From Streptomyces cinnabarinus (GTDB lineage Bacteria; Actinomycetota; Actinomycetes; Streptomycetales; Streptomycetaceae), in NCBI RefSeq assembly GCF_027270315.1, contig NZ_CP114413.1, forward strand, positions 4,650,001 to 4,714,000: a stretch of 64,000 nt of DNA, read 5' to 3'. Positions within the stretch are counted from its first letter, which is position 1. Every line of letters starts with the position of its first letter. Shown in pieces: positions 34,054 to 43,071 of this stretch. The translations under genes and the position numbers were made by a program. The notes under the pieces were generated by a model. That model saw only the letters and a list, made by a program, of their open reading frames with translations. It was not told the DNA's origin and ran no database searches.

Positions 34054-34073
34054 GACCGAACAATCGGTAGGTG
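34054..34073. promoter_or_regulatory. Second TetR-type site, upstream of the first bkd operon
   Basis: GACCGAACAATCGGTAGGTG matches the operator at 31269-31288 at 16 of 20 positions, although it is less palindromic. It lies 55 bp before the E1-alpha start, suggesting the same repressor may also act on branched-chain keto-acid oxidation. Confidence 0.5.
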
Positions 34074-34128
34074 AGGCGGGTCACAGCCGACACGTCTCCC
34101 GTAGCCACTCCCACGAGGAGGTGCCGTC

Positions 34129-35259
34129 ATGACGGTCATGGAGCAGCGGGGCGCGTACCGGCCATCGCCGCCGCCCGCCTGGCAGCCCCGTACCGACCCC
34201 GCGCCGCTGCTGCCTGACGCGGAGCCCTACCGCGTCCTCGGCACGGAAGCGGCGGCCAAGGCCGACCCCGGTCTGCTGCGCCGCCTCTATGCCGAACTGG
34301 TGCGCGGCCGTCGGTACAACGCCCAGGCCACCGCCCTGACCAAGCAGGGCCGCCTGGCCGTCTACCCGTCCACCACCGGACAGGAGGCCTGCGAGGTCGC
34401 CGCCGCGCTCGCCCTTGAGGAGCGCGACTGGCTCTTCCCGAGCTACCGCGACACCCTCGCGGCCGTCGCCCGCGGCCTGGACCCCGTCCAGGCGCTCACC
34501 CTGCTGCGCGGCGACTGGCACACCGGCTACGACCCGCGCGAGCACCGCATCGCCCCGCTGAGCACGCCGCTGGCCACCCAGCTCCCGCACGCCGTCGGCC
34601 TCGCCCACGCCGCCCGCCTCAAGGGCGACGACGTGGTCGCGCTCGCCATGGTCGGCGACGGCGGCACCAGCGAGGGCGACTTCCACGAGGCGCTGAACTT
34701 CGCCGCCGTCTGGCAGGCGCCGGTCGTCTTCCTGGTCCAGAACAACGGCTTCGCGATCTCCGTACCGCTCGCCAAGCAGACCGCGGCCCCGTCGCTGGCC
34801 CACAAGGCCGTCGGCTACGGCATGCCCGGCCGCCTGGTCGACGGCAACGACGCCGCCGCCGTGCACGAGGTGCTCACCGACGCCGTGCGCCACGCGCGTG
34901 CGGGCGGCGGACCCACCCTGATCGAGGCGATCACCTACCGGATCGACGCCCACACCAACGCCGACGACGCCACCCGCTACCGCGGTGACTCCGAGGTGGA
35001 GACCTGGCGCGGCCACGACCCGATCGCCCTCCTGGAGCACGAGCTCACCGAGCGCGGCCTCATCGACGAGGCCGGCATCCAGGCCGCGAAGGACGCCGCC
35101 GAGACGATGGCCGCCGACCTGCGCGAGCGCATGAACGCCGACCCGGTGCTCGACCCCATGGACCTGTTCGCCCATGTGTACGCCGAGCCCACCCCGCAAC
35201 TGCGGGAGCAGCAGGCCCAGCTCCGCGCCGAGCTGGACGCCGAGGGAGACGAGCGATGA
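34129..35259 (+). CDS. bkdA: Branched-chain 2-oxoacid dehydrogenase E1 alpha (operon 1)
   Basis: 376 residues, thiamine diphosphate-dependent. The ThDP motif is GDGGTSEGDFHEALNFAAVWQ ending in NNGFAIS; the phosphorylation-loop region is TYRIDAHTNADDATRYR. With E1 beta it decarboxylates keto acids of valine, leucine and isoleucine and passes the acyl group to lipoyl-E2. GAGGAGG lies upstream of ATG 34129. ATGA overlap with the E1-beta gene; promoter shared with the divergent Lrp gene. Confidence 0.93.
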   Translation: MTVMEQRGAYRPSPPPAWQPRTDPAPLLPDAEPYRVLGTEAAAKADPGLLRRLYAELVRGRRYNAQATALTKQGRLAVYPSTTGQEACEVAAALALEERDWLFPSYRDTLAAVARGLDPVQALTLLRGDWHTGYDPREHRIAPLSTPLATQLPHAVGLAHAARLKGDDVVALAMVGDGGTSEGDFHEALNFAAVWQAPVVFLVQNNGFAISVPLAKQTAAPSLAHKAVGYGMPGRLVDGNDAAAVHEVLTDAVRHARAGGGPTLIEAITYRIDAHTNADDATRYRGDSEVETWRGHDPIALLEHELTERGLIDEAGIQAAKDAAETMAADLRERMNADPVLDPMDLFAHVYAEPTPQLREQQAQLRAELDAEGDER

Positions 35260-36260
35260 CCACCGTCGCGGTGAAACCCGCCACCATGGCACAGGCCCTC
35301 ACGCGCGCGCTGCGCGACGCCATGGCGGACGACCCGTCCGTGCACGTCATGGGCGAGGACGTCGGCACCCTCGGCGGTGTCTTCCGGGTCACCGACGGAC
35401 TCGCCAAGGAGTTCGGCGAGGACCGCTGCACCGACACCCCGCTCGCCGAGGCGGGCATCCTCGGCACCGCCGTCGGCATGGCCATGTACGGCCTGCGGCC
35501 GGTGGTGGAGATGCAGTTCGACGCGTTCGCCTACCCGGCCTTCGAGCAGCTGATCTCCCATGTCTCCCGGATGCGCAACCGCACCCGCGGCGCCATGCCC
35601 CTGCCCATCACCATCCGCGTCCCCTACGGCGGCGGCATCGGCGGCGTGGAGCACCACAGCGACTCCTCCGAGGCGTACTACATGGCGACCCCGGGCCTCC
35701 ATGTCGTCACCCCCGCCACCGTCGCCGACGCCTACGGACTGCTGCGCGCGTCCATCGCCTCCGACGACCCGGTCGTCTTCCTGGAGCCCAAGCGGCTGTA
35801 CTGGTCGAAGGACTCCTGGAACCCCGAGGAGCCGCAGAGCGTTGAACCGATCGGCCGTGCGGTGGTGCGGCGCTCGGGCCGGAGCGCCACGCTGATCACG
35901 TACGGTCCGTCCGTGCCGGTCTGCCTCGAAGCCGCCGAGGCGGCCCGCGAGGAGGGCTGGGACCTGGAAGTCGTCGACCTGCGCTCGCTGGTGCCGTTCG
36001 ACGACGAGACGGTCTGCGCCTCGGTACGACGGACCGGACGAGCGGTCGTCGTGCACGAGTCGGGCGGTTTCGGCGGCCCGGGAGGGGAGATCGCGGCCCG
36101 CGTCACGGAGCGCTGCTTCCACCACCTGGAGGCACCGGTGCTCCGCGTGGCCGGGTTCGACATCCCCTATCCGCCGCCGATGCTGGAGCGTCACCACCTG
36201 CCCGGCGTGGACCGGATCCTGGACGCCGTGGGGCGTCTGCAATGGGAGGCCGAGAGCTGA
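35256..36260 (+). CDS. bkdB: Branched-chain 2-oxoacid dehydrogenase E1 beta (operon 1)
   Basis: 334 residues. Transketolase pyrimidine-binding domain with HVMGEDVGTLGGVFRVTDGL and TPLAEAGILGTAVGMAMYGLRPVVE; C-terminal domain with RAVVVHESGGFGGPGGEIAARVTE. Forms the alpha2beta2 E1 with the preceding product. Overlaps the E2 start. Confidence 0.93.
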   Translation: MTTVAVKPATMAQALTRALRDAMADDPSVHVMGEDVGTLGGVFRVTDGLAKEFGEDRCTDTPLAEAGILGTAVGMAMYGLRPVVEMQFDAFAYPAFEQLISHVSRMRNRTRGAMPLPITIRVPYGGGIGGVEHHSDSSEAYYMATPGLHVVTPATVADAYGLLRASIASDDPVVFLEPKRLYWSKDSWNPEEPQSVEPIGRAVVRRSGRSATLITYGPSVPVCLEAAEAAREEGWDLEVVDLRSLVPFDDETVCASVRRTGRAVVVHESGGFGGPGGEIAARVTERCFHHLEAPVLRVAGFDIPYPPPMLERHHLPGVDRILDAVGRLQWEAES

Positions 36261-37651
36261 TGGCACAGGTGTTGGAGTTCAAGCTCCCCGACCTCGGCGA
36301 GGGGCTCACCGAGGCGGAGATCGTGCGCTGGCTGGTCCAGGTCGGCGATGTCGTCGCCGTCGACCAGCCGGTCGTCGAGGTCGAGACGGCCAAGGCGATG
36401 GTCGACGTCCCCTGCCCCTACGCCGGTGTGGTCACCGCCCGCTTCGGTGAGGAGGGCTCCGAACTGCCCGTGGGCGCCCCGCTGATCACGGTCGCCGTCG
36501 GCGCCCCGCCCTCCGACAGCGAGGCTGCGGGCTCCGGCAACGTCCTGGTGGGCTACGGCACCTCCGAGGCCCCGGCGCGACGCAGGCGGGTACGCCCGGC
36601 CCAGCCGCCGCCGGCGAACGGCACGGCCGCCCCCGGTGAGACCGCGGCGCCGGCCGAGAGCGTGGCGCGACCCGTCGGCACCGCGGCCGGGCACGGACCC
36701 CACGGCCACGGCACCGGCCGCGACACGGCACCCGCCGACACCGGGACCCGTGGCGACGGCCCCGTGCCCGTGATCTCCCCGCTGGTCCGCCGCCTCGCCC
36801 GCGAGAACGGCCTGGACCTGCGGGAGCTGCACGGCTCCGGCCCGGAAGGGCTCATCCTGCGCGCGGACGTCGAGTACGCCCTGCGGGCCGCCGCCGTACA
36901 GGCACGCCCCGCGGCTCCGGCGCCCGCGCAGGCCCCCGCCGCCGCCCCTGTCGCCGGGCGCGGCGAGACCCGTACGCCCCTCAAGGGCGTCCGCGGCGCG
37001 GTCGCCGACAAGCTCTCCCGCAGCCGGCGTGAGATCCCGGACGCGACCTGCTGGGTGGACGCCGACGCGACCGAGCTGATGCGCGCCCGCACCGCGATGA
37101 ACGCCGCGGGGGGCCCGAAGGTCTCCCTTCTGGCCCTGCTGGCCCGGATCTGCACCGCCGCCCTGGCCAGGTTCCCCGAGCTGAACGCCACCGTGGACCA
37201 GGAGGCCCGGGAGATCGTCCGGTTCGACCACGTCCACCTGGGCTTCGCCGCCCAGACCGAGCGCGGCCTGGTCGTGCCGGTGGTCCGGGACGCCCACGCG
37301 CGGGACGCGGAGTCGCTGACCGCCGAGTTCGCCCGGCTCACCGAGTCGGCGCGCACCGGCGCCCTGACACCGGCGGACCTCACCGGCGGCACCTTCACGC
37401 TGAACAACTACGGCGTGTTCGGCGTCGACGGCTCCACGCCGATCATCAACCACCCCGAGGCGGCCATGCTCGGCGTCGGCCGGATCATCCCCAAGCCGTG
37501 GGTGCACGAGGGCGAGCTGGCCGTGCGCCAGGTCGTCCAGCTCTCGCTCACCTTCGACCACCGGGTCTGCGACGGCGGTACGGCGGGCGGCTTCCTGCGC
37601 TATGTGGCGGACTGCGTGGAACAACCGGCGGTGCTGCTGCGCACGCTGTGA
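36260..37651 (+). CDS. bkdC: Dihydrolipoamide acyltransferase E2 (operon 1)
   Basis: 463 residues from ATG 36260 (TGATG with the E1-beta stop; ATG 36242 is an alternative). One lipoyl domain with the modified lysine in VETAKAMVDVP, a long Ala/Pro-rich linker, a peripheral subunit-binding domain (ISPLVRRLARENGLDLREL, about residues 177-215) and a catalytic domain ending FDHRVCDGGTAGGF, the HxxxDG active site. Accepts acyl groups from E1 and transfers them to CoA, giving isobutyryl-, isovaleryl- and 2-methylbutyryl-CoA for iso/anteiso fatty acids. No E3 gene is linked. Confidence 0.93.
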   Translation: MAQVLEFKLPDLGEGLTEAEIVRWLVQVGDVVAVDQPVVEVETAKAMVDVPCPYAGVVTARFGEEGSELPVGAPLITVAVGAPPSDSEAAGSGNVLVGYGTSEAPARRRRVRPAQPPPANGTAAPGETAAPAESVARPVGTAAGHGPHGHGTGRDTAPADTGTRGDGPVPVISPLVRRLARENGLDLRELHGSGPEGLILRADVEYALRAAAVQARPAAPAPAQAPAAAPVAGRGETRTPLKGVRGAVADKLSRSRREIPDATCWVDADATELMRARTAMNAAGGPKVSLLALLARICTAALARFPELNATVDQEAREIVRFDHVHLGFAAQTERGLVVPVVRDAHARDAESLTAEFARLTESARTGALTPADLTGGTFTLNNYGVFGVDGSTPIINHPEAAMLGVGRIIPKPWVHEGELAVRQVVQLSLTFDHRVCDGGTAGGFLRYVADCVEQPAVLLRTL

Positions 37652-37705
37652 GTGCGGGACCTCCCCCGCGTTCCCTGTGATCGCCGGGACCCGCATACTC
37701 AGGGG

Positions 37706-38605
37706 GTGACCGCGTACGAGCCCCCGGACGAACCGGGTACCGAGGCGTACGACGCCGTCGTGCTCGCCGGGGGTGCCGCCCGGCGGCTCGGCGGTGCGGA
37801 CAAGCCCGGCATCGGCGTCGGCGGACGCCCGCTGCTGGAGCGGGTGCTCGCCGCCTGCGCCGACGCGCGCACCACCGTCGTCGTCGCCGACGAGCGGCCC
37901 ACCGCCCGCCCGGTGGCCTGGGCACGCGAGGACCCGCCCGGCGGCGGCCCGCTGGCCGCCCTCGGCGCCGGACTGCGCGCCACCACGGCGGACCGGCTCG
38001 TACTGCTCTCCGCCGACCTGCCGTTCCTCGACGCCGCCACGGTTCGGCGCCTGCTCACCGCGCTCGGCGCGAGCGGCGCCGACGGAGCGCTGCTCACCGA
38101 CGCCGAAGGCCGTGACCAGCCGCTCGTCGCCGCGTACCGCGCACCCGTGCTGCGCGAGGCCCTCGCGGCGCTCACCGCGGAGCACGGCACCCTCACCGGC
38201 CTGCCGCTGCGCCGGCTCACCGCCGGTCTCCGCCTCGACCGCGTCCCCGACCCCGTCGCGTCCTTCGACTGCGACACCTGGGACGACATCGCCACCGCCA
38301 GGGCACGCATCAGGGAGCATGGGCACGTGTTGGATGAATGGATTTCCGCAGTCAAGGACGAGCTCGGCATCGACCTCGATGTCGACATCAAGGTCCTGCT
38401 GGACCTCGCCCGGGACGCCGCCCACGGTGTGGCGCGCCCGGCCGCCCCGCTGACCACCTTCCTCGTCGGCTACGCCGCCGCGCGCGCCGACGGCAGCCCC
38501 GAGGCGGTCGCCGAGGCCGCCCGCAAGGCCGCGGACCTCGCCACGCGCTGGGCGCGGGAGCAGAACCCGGACGCCGGGCCGGACGCCGCCCCGGACGCCG
38601 GATGA
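37706..38605 (+). CDS. MobA-like NTP transferase fused to a DUF6457 domain
   Basis: 299 residues from GTG 37706. The N-terminal 200 residues are a MobA/IspD-type nucleotidyltransferase with the P-loop-like AVVLAGGAARRLGGADKP; SADLPFLDA is the Mg-binding site and SFDCDTWDDIATA closes the domain. The last 95 residues (VLDEWISAVKDELGIDLDVDI to ATRWAREQ) match the short stand-alone DUF6457 proteins of Streptomyces, so this is a fusion. With the adjacent MoeA gene it suggests molybdopterin guanine dinucleotide assembly. Confidence 0.83.
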   Translation: MTAYEPPDEPGTEAYDAVVLAGGAARRLGGADKPGIGVGGRPLLERVLAACADARTTVVVADERPTARPVAWAREDPPGGGPLAALGAGLRATTADRLVLLSADLPFLDAATVRRLLTALGASGADGALLTDAEGRDQPLVAAYRAPVLREALAALTAEHGTLTGLPLRRLTAGLRLDRVPDPVASFDCDTWDDIATARARIREHGHVLDEWISAVKDELGIDLDVDIKVLLDLARDAAHGVARPAAPLTTFLVGYAAARADGSPEAVAEAARKAADLATRWAREQNPDAGPDAAPDAG

Positions 38606-39966
38606 CCCCCCGCAGTGTCCGCGACGACCAGGACGCCGAGGACCTCGATGTCGAGGAGGTGCTCGCCCTCGTGAACGAGAACCCCAAGGGCGGCCCCACA
38701 CCCGCCCCGAGGCACCGGGCCGACGCCCCGCAGGACCGGGCCGGACACCACACCGCGCACCACAGGGCCACCGCCTGGCCCGAGGCCCGCGCGATCGCCG
38801 CCCGCGCCGGACGCGGCCCCGGCACCCGCCGTCCCCCCGTCCAGGCCCCCCTCGACACCGCGCTCGGCCTCACCCTGGCCGCCCCCCTCACCGCCCTCAC
38901 CGACCTGCCCTCCTTCGACACCTCCGCGATGGACGGCTGGGCGGTCGCCGGACCGGGCCCCTGGGACGTACGGGAGACCGGCGTCCTCGCCGGGCACGCC
39001 GAGCCCGAGTCGCTCGCCGACGGCGAGGCGGTCCGGATCGCCACCGGCGCCCGGATCCCCCTGGACACCACCGCCGTGCTGCGCAGCGAGCACGGCCACA
39101 GCGACGACAAGGGCCGGCTGCACGCGGACCGCGAGCTCCAGCACGGCCAGGACATCCGCCCGCGCGGCCAGGAGTGCCGCTCCGGCGACCAGCTCCTGCC
39201 CGTCGGCACCCTGGTGACCCCGGCCGTCCTCGGCCTCGCCGCCGCCGCGGGCTACGACGCCGTCACCGCCGTTCCCCGGCCGCGCGCCGAAGTGCTGATC
39301 CTGGGCGACGAGTTGCTCACCGAGGGCCTGCCGCACGACGGGCTGATCCGGGACGCCCTCGGCCCGATGCTGCCGCCCTGGCTGCGGGCGCTCGGCGCCG
39401 AGGTCACCACCGTGCGCCGGCTCGGCGACGACGCCGAGGCCCTGTACAAGGCCCTCGCCTACTCCGAGGCCGACCTGATCGTCACCACCGGCGGCACCGC
39501 CTTCGGACCCGTGGACCATGTCCACCCCACCCTGCGCCGCCTCGACGCCGAACTCCTCGTCGACGGCGTCAAGGTGCGTCCCGGCCACCCCATGCTGCTG
39601 GCCCGGATCAAGGCGAACCAGCACCTGGTGGGCCTGCCGGGCAACCCTCTCGCGGCCGTCTCCGGCCTGCTCACGCTCGCCGAGCCCCTGCTGCGCACCC
39701 TCGCCGCCCGCCCGGCTCCCGAGCCGTACACCCTGCCCCTGCGGGACGCGGCGCACGGGCATCCGCACGACACCCGGCTCGTCCCCGTCGTGCTGCGCGG
39801 CGACGGGGCTGTGCCGCTGCACTACAACGGCCCCGCGATGCTGCGGGGCATGGCGGCCGCCGACGCCCTGGCCGTCGTACCGCCTGGGGGCATCCGGGCC
39901 GGTGAGGAGGCGGAGCTGCTGGATCTGCCGTGGGCGTCCTCGGGGATCGGGGTGTGTTTCACGTGA
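38602..39966 (+). CDS. MoeA-like molybdopterin molybdotransferase
   Basis: 454 residues, ATGA overlap with the MobA-like gene. MoeA domain I/II features include PSFDTSAMDGWAV and IATGARIPLDTTAVL; the MoCF-binding domain shows ADLIVTTGGTAFGPVDHV, the conserved GGTxxGxxD loop, with GLPGNPLAAVSG. Inserts molybdate into molybdopterin. The N-terminal 60 residues are charged and low in complexity, an extension beyond the usual MoeA length. Confidence 0.88.
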   Translation: MTPRSVRDDQDAEDLDVEEVLALVNENPKGGPTPAPRHRADAPQDRAGHHTAHHRATAWPEARAIAARAGRGPGTRRPPVQAPLDTALGLTLAAPLTALTDLPSFDTSAMDGWAVAGPGPWDVRETGVLAGHAEPESLADGEAVRIATGARIPLDTTAVLRSEHGHSDDKGRLHADRELQHGQDIRPRGQECRSGDQLLPVGTLVTPAVLGLAAAAGYDAVTAVPRPRAEVLILGDELLTEGLPHDGLIRDALGPMLPPWLRALGAEVTTVRRLGDDAEALYKALAYSEADLIVTTGGTAFGPVDHVHPTLRRLDAELLVDGVKVRPGHPMLLARIKANQHLVGLPGNPLAAVSGLLTLAEPLLRTLAARPAPEPYTLPLRDAAHGHPHDTRLVPVVLRGDGAVPLHYNGPAMLRGMAAADALAVVPPGGIRAGEEAELLDLPWASSGIGVCFT

Positions 39967-41060
39967 AACTTCCGGGCCACGACGCCATCGCGCGCCAGCC
40001 GGACGAACACCTGGTGACCCATCGGGTCAAGCTGCCGAAGAAGGTGGTGGAGCATCCGTTCCGTCAGGTCGCCAAGCGCGTGATCATGGCGCTGACGCTC
40101 CTGGTGGTGTGCGCCCTCATCGTCTACGCCGACCACGACGGCTACAACGACAACTCCGACGGCAGCCTCGACTTCCTCGACGCCTTCTATTACGCGACCG
40201 TCACCCTCTCCACCACGGGCTACGGCGACATCACGCCGGTCAGCGACACGGCTCGGCTCACCAACATCCTTGTCATCACGCCCATGCGGGTGCTGTTCCT
40301 GATCATCCTGGTCGGCACCACGCTGGAGGTCCTCACCGAGCGCACCCGGGAGGAATGGCGTCTGAACCGCTGGAGGTCCGCCTTGCGCGACCACACCGTC
40401 GTCGTCGGCTTCGGCACCAAGGGGCGCTCGGCGATCCAGACCGTCTGTGCCACGGGGCTGAGGAAGGAACAGGTCATCGTCGTCGACCCCAGCAGCAAGG
40501 TGATCGAGGCGGCGACCGCCGAGGGCTACGCGGGGATCATCGGCGACGCGACCCGCAGCGATGTGCTCAAGCGGGCCGAGGTGCACAAGGCCCGGAAGAT
40601 CATCATCGCGACGCAGCGGGACGACACCGCCGTCCTGGTCACACTGACGGCCCGCCAGATGAACCGTGGGGCGAAGATCGTGGCCGCGGTGCGCGAGGAG
40701 GAGAACGCCCCGCTGCTGAAGCAGTCCGGCGCCGACGCGGTGATCACCAGCGCCAGCGCGGCCGGCCGGCTGCTCGGTCTGTCGGTGCTCAGCCCCGCCG
40801 CCGGCATGGTGATGGAGGACCTGATCCAGCAGGGCAGCGGGCTCGACATCGTCGAACGGCCGGTCATAAAGGCCGAGGTCGGCAAGGGGCCGCGGGAGAC
40901 GTCCGACCTGGTGGTCAGCGTCGTCCGCGGCCACCGGGTGCTCGGATACGACGACCCGGCCGTCGGCTCGCTCGAAGCGACGGACCGGGTCATCACCATC
41001 GTCCGGGCCACGCCGAGCATCCAGGTCGCGCCCGACATCCGCCCCATTTCCCAGGACTGA
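39963..41060 (+). CDS. Two-TM potassium channel with RCK (TrkA-N) domain
   Basis: 365 residues from GTG 39963 (GTGA overlap with the MoeA stop; GTG 39954 is also possible). Helix VIMALTLLVVCALIVYA, pore helix and selectivity filter TLSTTGYGDITP, second helix ILVITPMRVLFLIILVG, then a cytosolic Rossmann RCK domain starting HTVVVGFGTKGRS and a C-terminal TrkA-C-like region. MthK-type architecture, K+ flux gated by ligand. Convergent with the ABC permease gene, only 4 bp apart. Confidence 0.9.
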   Translation: MKLPGHDAIARQPDEHLVTHRVKLPKKVVEHPFRQVAKRVIMALTLLVVCALIVYADHDGYNDNSDGSLDFLDAFYYATVTLSTTGYGDITPVSDTARLTNILVITPMRVLFLIILVGTTLEVLTERTREEWRLNRWRSALRDHTVVVGFGTKGRSAIQTVCATGLRKEQVIVVDPSSKVIEAATAEGYAGIIGDATRSDVLKRAEVHKARKIIIATQRDDTAVLVTLTARQMNRGAKIVAAVREEENAPLLKQSGADAVITSASAAGRLLGLSVLSPAAGMVMEDLIQQGSGLDIVERPVIKAEVGKGPRETSDLVVSVVRGHRVLGYDDPAVGSLEATDRVITIVRATPSIQVAPDIRPISQD

Positions 41061-41064
41061 CCGG

Positions 41065-41913
41065 CTACTTGCGGTTGTACAGCCGCATCGTGATCGGCCC
41101 GAAGACCAGGATCAGCACCGCGGCCCAGCCCAGCGTCCAGGCGATCTCGTCGGCCGGCCAGTCACCCGCCATCAGCTCCCGCACCGCGGAGGACAGATGG
41201 GTGATGGGGCTGTTGTTGACGAACGCCTGGAGCCAGCCCGGCATGGTCTTCGGGTCGACGAAGACGTTGGACAGGAAGGTCAGCGGGAAGATCACCATCA
41301 TGCTGACACCCATCACCGACTTCTCGGTGCGCAGCAGCAGCCCGAACATCGTCCAGATCCACGAGAACGCGAACGAGAACACCACCAGCAGCGCGATCCC
41401 GGCGAGCACGCCCACGATCCCGCCGTCCGGCCGGTAGCCGAGGATGATCCCGACGGTGAGCATCACCGCGGAGGCGATGGTGTAGCGCACGGCGTCGCCC
41501 AGGAGATAGCCGACCATCGTCGACGGCCGCCAGATGGGCAGCGACCGGAACCGGTCGAAGACGCCCTTCTCGATGTCCGTGTTGACCGAGACACCGGTGT
41601 ACATCGTGATCATCACGACCGACATCACCAGGATGCCCGGCAGCAGGAACTGGATGTACTCCTCCGGGGACCCGGCCAGGGCGCCCCCGAAGAGGTAGGT
41701 GTACATCAGCACCATCATGATCGGGAACGCGGTGACGTCGAAGAGCTGCTCCGGCACATGCTTGATCTTCAGCATCGCCCGCCAGCCGAAGGTCAGCGAG
41801 GCCGACAGGGCGCTCGGCCGCGGCGGCCGCTCCCCGGCGACGAGCAGCTCGGCGAGCGACTCGGCGCTGACCGGGGCGAGGTCCTTGGCCTCGGGGGTTG
41901 TCGCGGTGCTCAT
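41065..41913 (-). CDS. ABC-2 type transporter permease (DrrB-like)
   Basis: 282 residues, about six membrane helices (IMMVLMYTYLFGGALAG, FLLPGILVMSVVMITMYTG, ISALVLT-type central helices, LGWAAVLILVFGPITM). Motif VNTDIEKGVFDRFRSLPIWR is the ABC-2/DrrB coupling segment. Forms an exporter with the ATPase encoded just upstream, which it overlaps by ATGA. Family members expel drugs such as daunorubicin; substrate here unknown. Confidence 0.9.
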   Translation of the reverse strand: MSTATTPEAKDLAPVSAESLAELLVAGERPPRPSALSASLTFGWRAMLKIKHVPEQLFDVTAFPIMMVLMYTYLFGGALAGSPEEYIQFLLPGILVMSVVMITMYTGVSVNTDIEKGVFDRFRSLPIWRPSTMVGYLLGDAVRYTIASAVMLTVGIILGYRPDGGIVGVLAGIALLVVFSFAFSWIWTMFGLLLRTEKSVMGVSMMVIFPLTFLSNVFVDPKTMPGWLQAFVNNSPITHLSSAVRELMAGDWPADEIAWTLGWAAVLILVFGPITMRLYNRK

Positions 41914-42908
41914 GCCGCCACCTCGTCCTTGGTGTCGTGGCCGGTGTCGTGTCCGGTGAGGGCGAGGAAGACCTCGTCCAGGCTGGGCTGGCCCAGCGAG
42001 AAGTTGTCGACGGTGATGCCCGTCCGGGCCAGCTCGGCGAGCGCCCGCGAGGCCTGCTCCGCCGCGCTGTCACCGGCCGCGGAGGACAGCCGGGCGGTCA
42101 GCGCCACCGGGTCGTGCTCCAGCGTCACCTCCGCGGTCAGCGCCGTCCGCAGCACCCGCTCGGCGTCCGGCCGCTGTCCGGCGTCGCGCAGCCGCAAGTG
42201 GACCGACCCGGCGCCCACGGACGCCTTCAGCTCGCCCTTGGTGCCCTCGGCGATCACCCGGCCGTGGTCGATGACCGCGATCCGGGAGGCCAGCTGGTCG
42301 GCCTCGTCCAGATACTGCGTGGTCAGCAGCACGGTGGTGCCCTGGGCGACCACCGCGCGCACGATGTCCCACACCTGGTTGCGGCTGCGCGGGTCGAGCC
42401 CGGTCGTCGGCTCGTCGAGGAAGAGCAGATCGGGGGTGTTGAGGATGGACGCGGCGATGTCGATCCGGCGCCGCATACCGCCCGAGTAGTGCTTGACCTG
42501 CTTCGCCGCCGCATCGCTGAGCCCGAAGGCCTCCAGGAGCTGTTCGCTGCGGATGCGGCCCGCCTGCTTGGAGTGGCCGAGCAGACGGGCCAGCAGGATC
42601 AGGTTCTCGGTGCCGGTCAGGTCCTCGTCGACGGAGGCGTACTGGCCGGTCAGGCTGACCCGGCCGCGCACCTCGTCGGCCTCGCGCACGACGTCGTGGC
42701 CGAACACATGGGCCTCACCGCCGTCCGGGCGCAGCAGGGTGGCGAGCATCTTCACGGTGGTGGTCTTTCCGGCGCCGTTCGGCCCGAGGACGCCGTAGAC
42801 CGTGCCGGCCGGAACCGACAGGTCGACCCCGTCGACGGCCCTGGTCTCGCCGAACGTCTTCACCAGGCCCGCGGTCTCGATGGCCAGGGCCGGCGTGTGC
42901 TGGCTCAT
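41910..42908 (-). CDS. ABC transporter ATP-binding protein (DrrA-like)
   Basis: 332 residues. Walker A GPNGAGKTTTVKM, signature YSGGMRRRIDIAASIL, Walker B LLFLDEPTTGLD, and the DrrA-type C-terminal regulatory domain of about 100 residues. Divergent from the quinone oxidoreductase gene. Confidence 0.93.
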   Translation of the reverse strand: MSQHTPALAIETAGLVKTFGETRAVDGVDLSVPAGTVYGVLGPNGAGKTTTVKMLATLLRPDGGEAHVFGHDVVREADEVRGRVSLTGQYASVDEDLTGTENLILLARLLGHSKQAGRIRSEQLLEAFGLSDAAAKQVKHYSGGMRRRIDIAASILNTPDLLFLDEPTTGLDPRSRNQVWDIVRAVVAQGTTVLLTTQYLDEADQLASRIAVIDHGRVIAEGTKGELKASVGAGSVHLRLRDAGQRPDAERVLRTALTAEVTLEHDPVALTARLSSAAGDSAAEQASRALAELARTGITVDNFSLGQPSLDEVFLALTGHDTGHDTKDEVAA

Positions 42909-43071
42909 GGTGGGATGTCCTTCCGCGTACGTGGGTTACGCATGGGGAGACCTTTACCGTCGCTCAAACTCATCGGTCCCGCACAGGGTTTTCCGGGGGA
43001 ACCGGACCAAGGACCGAGGAGGGCCGGGACCATCGGCCGAGGAACGGGGACCGAGGAGTAGCGTCGGCGCC

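Noticed and set aside
33954..34139. Extended start for the Lrp regulator
   Set aside because: It would run through the divergent promoter, the inverted repeat and the start of the bkd operon; ATG 33953 has a proper ribosome site.
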